Origin: TK10-74A sp965263065
Lineage (GTDB): Bacteria; Chloroflexota; Dehalococcoidia; Bin125
Direction of reading: 5' to 3'
Length of the DNA: 64,000 nucleotides
NCBI GenBank assembly: GCA_965263065.1
Contig: CBDHGH010000003.1
Span: forward strand, 1-64,000
Shown in pieces: positions 53,779-60,721 of the stretch (position 1 is its first letter; every line of letters begins with the position of its first letter). A program made the position numbers and the translations under genes. The notes under the pieces were generated by a model. The model did no database searches. It worked only from the letters and a program-made list of their open reading frames with translations, and was not told where the DNA came from.

Positions 53779-55029
53779 TCAGTCGTCCTCAACGCCGAAG
53801 ACGCGTCGCAGGAACTCGGCCGCGGACTCGGTGTCGTCCGCGTCGCGCAGGTAGTGGATCGGATCGTGCAGCAGCTTCTTGACGATGGCGGCGCTCATCT
53901 TGTCGAGCTTGTCGCGGCCGGCGGGATCGAGGCGCAGGTCGCGCGCCGTGCGATCGACCTCGGCCGCGCGGACGACGGCCGCCCGCTCGACGATCGCCTT
54001 GATGGTCGGGGCGGCGCGGCGGCCCTCCAGCCAGGCGGCGTAGCCGTCGGCGGCGTCGGCGACGATCGTGCGGACGTCCCCGGCCGCCCGCTGGCGGCGC
54101 TGCAGGTTGGCCGCCGAGACGCCCTGCAGGTCGTCGAGGTCGAACACGCGCACATCGGCGAACTCGCGGATGCGCGGGTCGACGTCGCGCGGCACGGCCA
54201 CGTCGATGAAGGTGCGGGGGGCGACGCGGATCGCGCGCGCGCGCTCGACCAGCGGCGGGTCGATGAGGAAGCCGGGGGCGCTGCTCGACGTGATCACGAG
54301 GTCCGCGGCCGCGACCGCGTCGGCCAGCTGGGGGAAGGGGACCACCGCGGCGCCCAGGTACTCGGCCAGGCCCTCGGCGCGCTCGCGCGTGCGGCTGGTG
54401 ACGGTGAGGTGCTGGATGCCGCGGTCGCGCAGGGCGCGGGCCGCCAGCATCCCGGCCGCACCGGCCCCGACGACGAGAGCGCGGCAATAGGGCAGCGCCG
54501 GCACGTGCTCCCGCGCGAGGTCGACGGCGGCGCTGCTGACGGAGACGGCGTAGCGCCCGATGGGCGTCTCCGAGCGCGCGCGCTTGCCGGTGCGCAGGGC
54601 GTCGTGCAGGAGCCGCGCCAGCGCCGCGTCAAGCGACCGCGCCTCGGCGGCGTCGCTGAGCGCCTCGCGCACCTGCCCCAAGATCTGGCCCTCGCCCAGC
54701 ACCTGCGAATCGACGCCGGAGGCGACGCTGAACAGGTGCCGCGGGACCTCGGCGCCTTGCAGGCAGTAGTAGGGGGGCAGGTCGCCGGGGAACGACAGCC
54801 CCTTGAAGTCGGCGAGTTGCTCCATCAGCTCGCCGGGCGGCGCCTCGCTCGCCCGCTGGCCCGTGTGCACGTAGACCTCGGTGCGGTTGCAGGTGGCGAG
54901 CACGACGCCGTTGCCGTAGCGCTCGCGGTATCGCTGCAGCAGCTGCGGGACTTCGTCGCGCTGCAGCGCGACCCGCTCGCGCTCGTCGAGCCTGGCCGTG
55001 CGATGGCTGACCCCGGCGGCGATCAACAT
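53779..55029 (-). CDS. hemA: Glutamyl-tRNA reductase (HemA)
   Basis: 416 residues. It reduces glutamyl-tRNA to glutamate-1-semialdehyde, the first committed step of the C5 pathway. The catalytic Cys47 is in LATCNRTEVYV, GVDSQVLGEGQILGQV and SVSSAAVDLA are family signatures, and the NADPH-binding VVGAGAAGMLAARAL lies near residue 190. ATG 55029 overlaps the siroheme synthase gene's 3' end by 7 bases. Confidence 0.95.
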   Translation of the reverse strand: MLIAAGVSHRTARLDERERVALQRDEVPQLLQRYRERYGNGVVLATCNRTEVYVHTGQRASEAPPGELMEQLADFKGLSFPGDLPPYYCLQGAEVPRHLFSVASGVDSQVLGEGQILGQVREALSDAAEARSLDAALARLLHDALRTGKRARSETPIGRYAVSVSSAAVDLAREHVPALPYCRALVVGAGAAGMLAARALRDRGIQHLTVTSRTRERAEGLAEYLGAAVVPFPQLADAVAAADLVITSSSAPGFLIDPPLVERARAIRVAPRTFIDVAVPRDVDPRIREFADVRVFDLDDLQGVSAANLQRRQRAAGDVRTIVADAADGYAAWLEGRRAAPTIKAIVERAAVVRAAEVDRTARDLRLDPAGRDKLDKMSAAIVKKLLHDPIHYLRDADDTESAAEFLRRVFGVEDD

Positions 55030-55778
55030 GCGCCCGATCCCCCTCCGGCCGCCGCGCCCTGAGCGGCGTCCTCAGCAGCGCCCTGCGCGATGTCCTGCGC
55101 GACACTCTGATCTATGAAGGCGGCCGGCGGCGGTGCGGCCAGCGGCGCGCCCAGCCGGGCCAGCAGGAGCGCCTTGGCCTGGCCCGTGCGTCGCTGCGCG
55201 AGCAGGGCGCGCAGGTTGCCGTCGATCGCGCGCTGCCAGGTCTCCTGGCTGATCTGCGGCAGCAGGCCCCGGGCTTTGAGGTCGGCGCGCACCTCGGCCA
55301 GCAATTCGGCGAGCGGCACGAAGTCCTCGCTGAAGTAGTCGCTCAGTTCCTCCCGCACGCGGCGCGCCATGGCCGGGCTGCCGCCGCCGGTGGAGATGGC
55401 GATCGTGATCGGGCCCTGGCGCACGACGGAGGGCAGGATGTAGTCGCAGTTGGCGGGGTCGTCGGCGGCGTTAACCCAGATGCCGCGGCGGCGGCCCTCG
55501 GCCCGGATGGTGGCGTTGGCGGAGCGGTCGGCGGTGGCGATGAAGACCATCTCGAAGCCGGCCATGTCGCCCTCCGCGTAGGCGCGGGCGATGTGCGTGA
55601 TGTGGCCGGCGTCGGCCTGCGCCTGCAAGTCCTCGGCCAGCTCCGGGCTGATGACCGTCACGTTCGACGCCTCCGCGCGCAGCAGCACGGTCGTCTTCTC
55701 CAGCCCCACGGCGCCGCCGCCGATGACCAGGATCGGCCGCTGCCGCACGTCGACGAAGATCGGGAAGTAGGGCCCCAT
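55023..55778 (-). CDS. Precorrin-2 dehydrogenase / sirohydrochlorin ferrochelatase (siroheme synthase)
   Basis: 251 residues resembling the N-terminal half of CysG, or Met8. The NAD-binding PILVIGGGAVGLEKTTVLL lies at residues 15-33, with VTVISPELAED, VFIATADRSANATI, and NCDYILPSVVRQGPITIAIST, whose GGGSPAMARRVREEL follows. Together with CobA it makes siroheme. It carries a C-terminal Ala/Gln-rich tail of about 40 residues (AQDIAQGAAEDAAQGAA) with no known role. The ATG overlaps the regulator stop by 4 bases. Confidence 0.92.
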   Translation of the reverse strand: MGPYFPIFVDVRQRPILVIGGGAVGLEKTTVLLRAEASNVTVISPELAEDLQAQADAGHITHIARAYAEGDMAGFEMVFIATADRSANATIRAEGRRRGIWVNAADDPANCDYILPSVVRQGPITIAISTGGGSPAMARRVREELSDYFSEDFVPLAELLAEVRADLKARGLLPQISQETWQRAIDGNLRALLAQRRTGQAKALLLARLGAPLAAPPPAAFIDQSVAQDIAQGAAEDAAQGAAAGGGSGAC

Positions 55779-56428
55779 CAGCTGCCCTCCTCTGCATCGG
55801 GCTCGTAGGCCGACGTCAGGCCCACGAGCAGTTGGTCTTCGAGCACGGCGACGCGCTCCCAGAGTCCCGCCGTGGCGTCGGGGCTGAGGCGGCGGTTGAC
55901 GGCGTAGGCGCGCACGGCCTCGTCCATCCCGCGGCGGAAATAGGCGAAGGCCGCGACGGCGTCGGTCAGCCGCACGCCCTCGCCCTGCAGCACGACGGCG
56001 TAGCGGCGGCCCAGCGCCCCGCCCTGCTCCTCCAGCGCGTCGCGGCCGGCGTCGTCGCTCAGGTAGCGCTCGACCAGGCCGACCGTCTGACGGCCCAGCC
56101 GCGCGAGCTGCGAGCGGCCGTCCGCGGAGATCCCATCGAGCCAGCCGCGCTGGGCGGCGTCGGCTTCGAGCAGCCGCGCGCGGATGCGGCCCACGGCGTC
56201 GCCGTCGAAGGCGGGGCGGTCGACGAGATCCTCGCCAGCGGCGTCGATGATGCGGCGCAACCCGGCCGCGGCGAAGCGCCGATGTCCCCCGGGCGTGCGG
56301 AACGTCTGCACGAGGCCGGCGTCGGCCCAGCGCCGCAGCGTCGATTCGTTGACGCCCAGGATGCGGCTGGCCTCGCCGAGGCCGAGCCACTCGGGCTCCG
56401 CGCGTCGCTGGCCCTGGAAGGTCGCCAT
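55778..56428 (-). CDS. MerR-like regulator heading the tetrapyrrole operon
   Basis: 216 residues from ATG 56428 (an in-frame Met at 56485 is less likely). Residues 14-52 form a MerR winged helix-turn-helix: LGLGEASRILGVNESTLRRW and TFRTPGGHRRF. The rest is all-helical with AAFAYFRRGMDEAVRAYA, resembling RsbR-type N-terminal or similar sensor bundles; no metal-binding Cys cluster is seen. First gene of an eight-gene overlapping operon. A -35/-10 pair and four 10-bp repeats lie directly upstream, so autoregulation and control of heme synthesis are likely. Confidence 0.8.
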   Translation of the reverse strand: MATFQGQRRAEPEWLGLGEASRILGVNESTLRRWADAGLVQTFRTPGGHRRFAAAGLRRIIDAAGEDLVDRPAFDGDAVGRIRARLLEADAAQRGWLDGISADGRSQLARLGRQTVGLVERYLSDDAGRDALEEQGGALGRRYAVVLQGEGVRLTDAVAAFAYFRRGMDEAVRAYAVNRRLSPDATAGLWERVAVLEDQLLVGLTSAYEPDAEEGS

Positions 56429-56470
56429 GGGGTTCCCGTTGCCTCGCGTGCCAAGTCCGCCAGCGCGGTC

Positions 56471-56510
56471 GGCGAATCTCCGCAAACCTGCGCAAAGCTA
56501 TGCGAACGCG
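56471..56510 (-). repeat. Four 10-bp direct repeats in the heme-operon leader
   Basis: Four contiguous 10-mers (plus strand: ggcgaatctc, cgcaaacctg, cgcaaagcta, tgcgaacgcg) share the core GC(A/G)AA at an exact 10-bp period, one helical turn. They begin right after the likely transcription start and end 43 bases before the regulator's ATG. Such phased half-sites suit cooperative binding by a MerR-like protein. Confidence 0.65.
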
Positions 56511-56513
56511 GGG

Positions 56514-56542
56514 ATTCTAGGCATCTCTGGACGTTCGGACAA
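56514..56542 (-). promoter_or_regulatory. Sigma70-type promoter for the tetrapyrrole operon
   Basis: On the minus strand TTGTCC (56542-56537) and TAGAAT (56519-56514) are separated by 17 bases. They match 4 of 6 and 5 of 6 consensus positions. Transcription would start near 56507, inside the 10-bp repeat array. Confidence 0.55.
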
Positions 56543-56653
56543 TGGCGCAGGGGACACAGCCGCGCGTCTGGCGTCGCGCGGCGGCTGGACATCATCGGCC
56601 TGATGGCCGCCCTGTTCCGCCGGATAGTGGGGCCGCGACTGCGGTACCGGGAA

Positions 56654-57169
56654 CTAGTCGCTTGACGTGCCCTGCGCCATCTCTGGCACCGCGGCACGCA
56701 AGAGCGCATCCCGCAAGACTACGCGGAGCACTTGGCGGACGCCGTCATGCTCGATCCCAAACTCATACGCACAGCGTGCGATCTCCTGACGCATGCGCTC
56801 ATCACGATCGTCGGCCACGTACTTCTGACACCACGCGTCGATCTCGAACGGCTGCAGACCCGTGACCTGCGAGGCCACCACTGCTGCGCGCTCCGTCGCC
56901 CATGCGTCCGCCGCCAGGCACTGTGCGATCTTCTCGCCGAAGTCGGTCAGCTTGAGCGGGCTGTCGCCCGCGACCGGCGTGGGCGGGAGACGGGCCAGAA
57001 TCCCCTTGATGTCGGTGCGAATCTCCTGCAGGACTTCACGGAACGTATCGAGATCCCCATTGACCCGGCCATACCAGCCGCCCGCTTTGAAGATCAGGGC
57101 GCCGATCGCGAGTGCTGCGACGATCGCGCTCGGGATGAGCCACGGGAGGGCACTGCTGCTCAACTCCAT
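56654..57169 (-). CDS. Hypothetical single-pass membrane protein
   Basis: 171 residues. One N-terminal helix (WLIPSAIVAALAIGALIF) precedes a Gly/Trp turn and a cytosolic domain containing a coiled-coil segment (TFREVLQEIRTDIKGILARL) and a helical remainder with two Cys. No family is recognised, though the anchor-plus-coil layout recalls small proteins in mobile regions. GC content is lower than in the flanking operons. It lies in the same lower-GC block as the Panacea-domain pair. Confidence 0.6.
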   Translation of the reverse strand: MELSSSALPWLIPSAIVAALAIGALIFKAGGWYGRVNGDLDTFREVLQEIRTDIKGILARLPPTPVAGDSPLKLTDFGEKIAQCLAADAWATERAAVVASQVTGLQPFEIDAWCQKYVADDRDERMRQEIARCAYEFGIEHDGVRQVLRVVLRDALLRAAVPEMAQGTSSD

Positions 57170-57270
57170 GACGCCCTCGTCTCTGCTCGCTCACTCCCAT
57201 CCTGCGGGTGCGCCAAGGGTCATCATCGCGCCACCGCATGTCAAGGGTAGGGGAAATCAGCGGGCGTCGC

Positions 57271-57456
57271 CTACTGCTCGAAGACGCTCGACACACGCGC
57301 GCGGCAATCGGCGAAGCGATCGTGGGTGAACGCGCGCGCGTCCCACTGCGCGGTGTCCCCAGGGCGCAGGAAACTCACGGAATCGATGCTCTGCTCGACC
57401 ACGACGCCCTGACTGTCGCCGAAGTCCAGCCCGAAGAAGGTGTCGCCAGGAGTCAC
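57271..57456 (-). CDS. Small protein coupled to the Panacea gene
   Basis: 61 residues whose ATG overlaps the upstream stop by 4 bases (ATGA), so it is almost certainly translated. It starts MTPGDTFFGLDFGDSQG and ends DCRARVSSVFEQ. The PGDTFF opening and an internal FLRPGDTAQW recall longer proteins often found beside Panacea genes; at 61 codons this may be a shortened copy. It has the position of the toxin in Panacea toxin-antitoxin pairs, but toxicity is unproven. Confidence 0.55.
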   Translation of the reverse strand: MTPGDTFFGLDFGDSQGVVVEQSIDSVSFLRPGDTAQWDARAFTHDRFADCRARVSSVFEQ

Positions 57457-58043
57457 CTGGCCATCGCGGCGTGGAAGGCGTACACGGCCTCCGCATCCTC
57501 GATGGCGAGCGCAACTTCGCGTTCCGAATAGCCCGCGAAGCGCAGGATCTGCGCGGGATCAATCGGACGAGCGCCTCGCCCCGGGTCCTCCCACTCTGGC
57601 AGTGCGTGCGTGTGATCGACGATCTGCCAGTCGGTTTCGCTGCGATAGCGCTCGAAGACCCGTTCCAGGATGGTCGTCTCGTACTCCGACAGCGACCCCC
57701 AGCCAGGATCAGCCAGGAGAGCCACCGTGCGGACCCCATCGCGCTCGATGTGCTCGTTCCAGTAGGAAGGTTCGCCGTGGAGAGGCTTCTGGATGAGATC
57801 GAGGCAGCGGCTGAGCACGGGACCATGCGTCATCGACAGGAAGCGGTCCCCCGTGATGGTGGATGCAATTTCAATCAGCGACTGGCGATCCGCGAGGTAG
57901 AGCAGTTTGATCAGCCGAAGGTGCGACATGGGTTCCTGGTGGAGACCGAGCAGGAACCCGGCGGCCTGCGTGGCCTTCCGCTCATCGAAGAAGAACCGCA
58001 TCCGAATGGTCTGACGGCGCCTGATTCTCGTGAGGGCGGGCAT
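57453..58043 (-). CDS. Panacea/SocA-like domain protein (putative antitoxin)
   Basis: 196 residues from ATG 58043 (GAGAGAGG 9 bases upstream); ATG 58001 is an alternative starting MRFFFDERKATQ. The Panacea (DUF4065) signature is clear: KATQAAGFLLGLH, MSHLRLIKLLYLADR, the FLSMTHGPVLSRCLDLI stretch and LSEYETTILERVFERY. The domain neutralises diverse small toxins in toxin-antitoxin pairs and acts as a protease adaptor in Caulobacter SocA. It is followed by an overlapping 61-codon gene. Lower GC than neighbours suggests acquisition. Confidence 0.85.
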   Translation of the reverse strand: MPALTRIRRRQTIRMRFFFDERKATQAAGFLLGLHQEPMSHLRLIKLLYLADRQSLIEIASTITGDRFLSMTHGPVLSRCLDLIQKPLHGEPSYWNEHIERDGVRTVALLADPGWGSLSEYETTILERVFERYRSETDWQIVDHTHALPEWEDPGRGARPIDPAQILRFAGYSEREVALAIEDAEAVYAFHAAMAR

Positions 58044-58065
58044 GGCGGGGAGCCTCTCTCTGTCC

Positions 58066-58071
58066 ACTATA
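58066..58071 (-). promoter_or_regulatory. Possible -10 element of the Panacea gene
   Basis: TATAGT on the minus strand lies 22 bases before the ATG at 58043, inside the short AT-richer gap between the riboflavin operon and the island. No good -35 lies 16-18 bases upstream. Confidence 0.35.
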
Positions 58072-58143
58072 GGCCAGTGGCCCACCGCGGCGATCGATGC
58101 GCGAGCGGCTGGACACGCCCGCACAGTCGACGCCGCGACCGAC

Positions 58144-58620
58144 TCACCCCTCCCGGATCTGACGCAGGGTGCGGGCGACCTGGATCGCGGCCTGGGCCGC
58201 CTCCTCGCCCTTGTTGCCGGCCGAGCCGCCGGCCCGGGCCTCGGCGAGCTCCCGCGTGTGCGTGGCGAGCACCTCGAAGATGCAGGGCACCCCGGTCCGC
58301 AGCGACACCTCGCCGATGCCGCGGGCGGTCTCGTCGGCGATGAGCTGGTAGTGGTCCGTCTCGCCGCGGATGATCGCGCCCAGGCAGATCACGGCATTGA
58401 AGCGGCCGGTCTCCGCGCAGGTCTGCGCGAGCAGCGGGATCTCGAAGGCGCCGGGCGCCCAGAAGACCTCGACCGCGTCCGGCGCCACGCCCTGCGCGGC
58501 CAGCGTGCGCTGCGCGCCGTCGAGCAGGGCGCCCGTGATCGCTTCGTTGAAGCGCGCCACGACGATGGCGAAGCGCAGGCCGCCGGCGTCGTCGGCAGAG
58601 GGGCGGGCGGGGCCGGCCAT
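58144..58620 (-). CDS. ribH: 6,7-dimethyl-8-ribityllumazine synthase (RibH)
   Basis: 158 residues from ATG 58620. FAIVVARFNEAITGALLDGA at the N-terminus, WAPGAFEIPLLAQ, VICLGAIIRGETDHY, PCIFEVLATHT and GNKGEEAAQAAI cover the full lumazine synthase pattern; the catalytic His is in GETDHY. It condenses the ribityl pyrimidine with dihydroxybutanone phosphate, normally as a pentamer or icosahedral shell. Last gene of the riboflavin operon, 2 bases after the ribBA stop. Confidence 0.95.
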   Translation of the reverse strand: MAGPARPSADDAGGLRFAIVVARFNEAITGALLDGAQRTLAAQGVAPDAVEVFWAPGAFEIPLLAQTCAETGRFNAVICLGAIIRGETDHYQLIADETARGIGEVSLRTGVPCIFEVLATHTRELAEARAGGSAGNKGEEAAQAAIQVARTLRQIREG

Positions 58621-58622
58621 GG

Positions 58623-60065
58623 TCAGGCGTCCGTGCCCCGGGCGGCGCTGCGCTGGGCCGGCTTCTTGACCACCTTCTTGACCACCTTCTTGACCGCCTT
58701 CTTGGCCGGCGGGTCCGCCACGGGCACGGGCTGCGCGACCGGGGCATCGAGCAGGTGCCCCAGCTTGGCCTGCTTGGTGGCCAGGTAGCCGGCGTTGTGG
58801 GGGTTGGCGGCGGCGATCACGGGCACCCGCTCCACGATCTCCAGGCCGTAGGCCGAGAGGCCGTGGCGCTTGGCCGGGTTGTTCGTCAGCAGGCGGATCT
58901 GGCTGATGCCCAAGTCGCGCAGGATCTGCATGCCGATGCCGTAGTCGCGCCGGTCGGCGGCGAAGCCCAGCGCGACGTTGGCCTCGACCGTGTCCAGGCC
59001 CTTGTCCTGCAGGGCGTAGGCGCGCAGCTTGTTGTGCAGCCCAATCCCGCGCCCCTCCTGCTGCATGTAGATGAACGCCCCACGACCCTCCTTGCCGATC
59101 AACTCCAACGCGATCTCCATCTGCTCGCCGCAGTCGCAGCGCAGCGAGGAGAACACGTCGCCGGTGACGCACTGCGAGTGCACCCGGACCAGCGACGGCT
59201 CCGCGGACGACACGTCGCCCATGACCAGCGCCACGTGCTCCTCGTGCTGGCCGGGCACCTGGTAGCCGATCACGCGGAAGTCGCCGAAGCGGGTGGGCAG
59301 CTTGGCCTCGGTGATGCGCTCCACGAGCTGCTCGGTGCGCAGCCGGTAGCGGATGATCTGCCCAACGCTGATCATTTTGACCGAGTGCCGCTTGGCGAAG
59401 CGGGTCAGCTCGGGCAGGCGCGCCATCGTGCCGTCGGCCTTCATGATCTCGCAGATGACGGCGCCGGGCAGCAGTCCCGCCAGGCGGCACAGGTCGACGC
59501 TGGCCTCGGTCTGGCCGGCGCGGACCAGGACGCCGCCGTCGCGCGCGCGCAGCGGGAACATGTGCCCCGGCGAGACGAGGTCCTCCATCGTGCTGTCGGG
59601 GTCGATCAGGACGTGGACGGTGCGGGCGCGGTCGCCGGCCGAGATGCCCGTGCTGACGCCGGCGCGCGCCTCGACGGAGATGGTGAAGGCGGTGCCCAGC
59701 GGCGCCGTGTTGCGATCGACCATCATCGGCAGTCCCAGCCGGTCGATGCGCTCGCCGGACAGCGCCGTGCAGATCAGCCCGCGGCCGTGCTTGGCCATGA
59801 AGTTGATGTCGTCCGGCGTCGTGAACTGCGCGGGGAGGCAGAGGTCGCCCTCGTTCTCGCGGTCCTCGTCGTCGGTGATGATCACGCTGCGGCCGCGCTG
59901 GAACTCGGCGATGGCCTCCTCAACCGTCGCGAACGGGCTCGGCGCCGGGCGCGCGGCGGCGCGCGACTTGCGCGCCTTCTTCGCCGCCGCCGGGCGCGGC
60001 GTGCTGCTGGGCGTCGCGCGGGAAGCGCGCTCGGACGCTGGCGCGCGGGACGTGCGCTCGGACAC
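58623..60065 (-). CDS. ribBA: Bifunctional 3,4-DHBP synthase / GTP cyclohydrolase II (RibBA)
   Basis: 480 residues from GTG 60065. After an Ala/Arg/Ser-rich leader of about 40 residues, the RibB domain starts at VEEAIAEFQRGRSVIITDDE, with ENEGDLCLPAQF and the GHMFPLRARDGGVLVRAGQT active region. The RibA domain follows near residue 250 with zinc cysteines in HSQCVTGDVFSSLRCDCGEQ. The C-terminus ends in Lys-Val repeats encoded by a 12-bp tandem repeat. It supplies both riboflavin precursors. The leader and Lys-rich tail are unusual additions to an otherwise standard protein. Confidence 0.95.
   Translation of the reverse strand: MSERTSRAPASERASRATPSSTPRPAAAKKARKSRAAARPAPSPFATVEEAIAEFQRGRSVIITDDEDRENEGDLCLPAQFTTPDDINFMAKHGRGLICTALSGERIDRLGLPMMVDRNTAPLGTAFTISVEARAGVSTGISAGDRARTVHVLIDPDSTMEDLVSPGHMFPLRARDGGVLVRAGQTEASVDLCRLAGLLPGAVICEIMKADGTMARLPELTRFAKRHSVKMISVGQIIRYRLRTEQLVERITEAKLPTRFGDFRVIGYQVPGQHEEHVALVMGDVSSAEPSLVRVHSQCVTGDVFSSLRCDCGEQMEIALELIGKEGRGAFIYMQQEGRGIGLHNKLRAYALQDKGLDTVEANVALGFAADRRDYGIGMQILRDLGISQIRLLTNNPAKRHGLSAYGLEIVERVPVIAAANPHNAGYLATKQAKLGHLLDAPVAQPVPVADPPAKKAVKKVVKKVVKKPAQRSAARGTDA
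58663..58707. repeat. 12-bp tandem repeat encoding a Lys-Val tail in ribBA
   Basis: Three and a half units of ttcttgaccacc give Lys-Lys-Val-Val repeats near the C-terminus of RibBA. The first two units are identical and the third differs by one base. Confidence 0.8.
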
Positions 60066-60102
60066 TACGGGGCCTGCCTTCCGTTGAATCGTCAGGGCGG
60101 GG

Positions 60103-60699
60103 TCAGGATGCCGCCCCGATGCCGCGCGCGGCAAGCAACTCATCCACGTAACGGGCGAGGATGTCGGTCTCGATGTTGATCTCGGCCCCGGGGGCGCGCT
60201 GCGTGAGGTTGGTATGCTCCTGCGTGTACTGGACGAGCGAGACGGCGAAGCTGGTCGCATCCTTGGCGACGATCGTCAGGCTCGCCCCATCGACGGCGAC
60301 GGGGCCCTTGACCACCATGTAGCGCAGCAACTCCGGCGGCGTGTCGTAGCGCGCGATGATCGCGTCGGCCTCCGCCGTGAGCGCGCGCAGGGTGCCCGTG
60401 CCCTCGACGACGCCGCGCACGATGTGGCCGCTGAGCCGGTCCGCGGCGCGCACCGACCGCTCCAGGTTGACGCGGTCGCCGGCGACGAGGTTGCGCAGGT
60501 TGCTGCGCCGGTAGGTCTCGGGCATCACGTTCGCGAAGAACGCGCCGCGGTCCAGCTCGGCGACGGTCAGGTCGACGCCGTTGATGGCGATGCTATCGCC
60601 GAGCTGCGCGTCGGCGAGCACCGTCGTCGCCGCGATGCGCAGCGTCCCCGCGCCCGCCTCTTGGACGACGCCGACCTCCTCGATGATGCCGGTGAACAC
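60103..60699 (-). CDS. ribE: Riboflavin synthase alpha subunit (RibE)
   Basis: 198 residues starting MFTGIIEEVGVV, the signature N-terminus. Two homologous beta-barrel halves follow, with SIAINGVDLTVAEL in the first and GPVAVDGASLTIVAK in the second. The RSNLRNLVAGDRVNLERSV and SGHIVRGVVEGTG segments are standard. It dismutates two lumazines to riboflavin. It lies between ribD and ribBA on the same strand. The usual Cys of the first barrel (NGVCLT) is Asp here. Confidence 0.93.
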   Translation of the reverse strand: MFTGIIEEVGVVQEAGAGTLRIAATTVLADAQLGDSIAINGVDLTVAELDRGAFFANVMPETYRRSNLRNLVAGDRVNLERSVRAADRLSGHIVRGVVEGTGTLRALTAEADAIIARYDTPPELLRYMVVKGPVAVDGASLTIVAKDATSFAVSLVQYTQEHTNLTQRAPGAEINIETDILARYVDELLAARGIGAAS

Positions 60700-60721
60700 A
60701 GGCGGCTCTCCTCGTGCGGCG

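Noticed and set aside
56654..58043. Prophage or integrative element between the heme and riboflavin operons
   Set aside because: Lower GC and a Panacea gene fit a small acquired block, but no integrase, phage structural gene or flanking repeat is visible.
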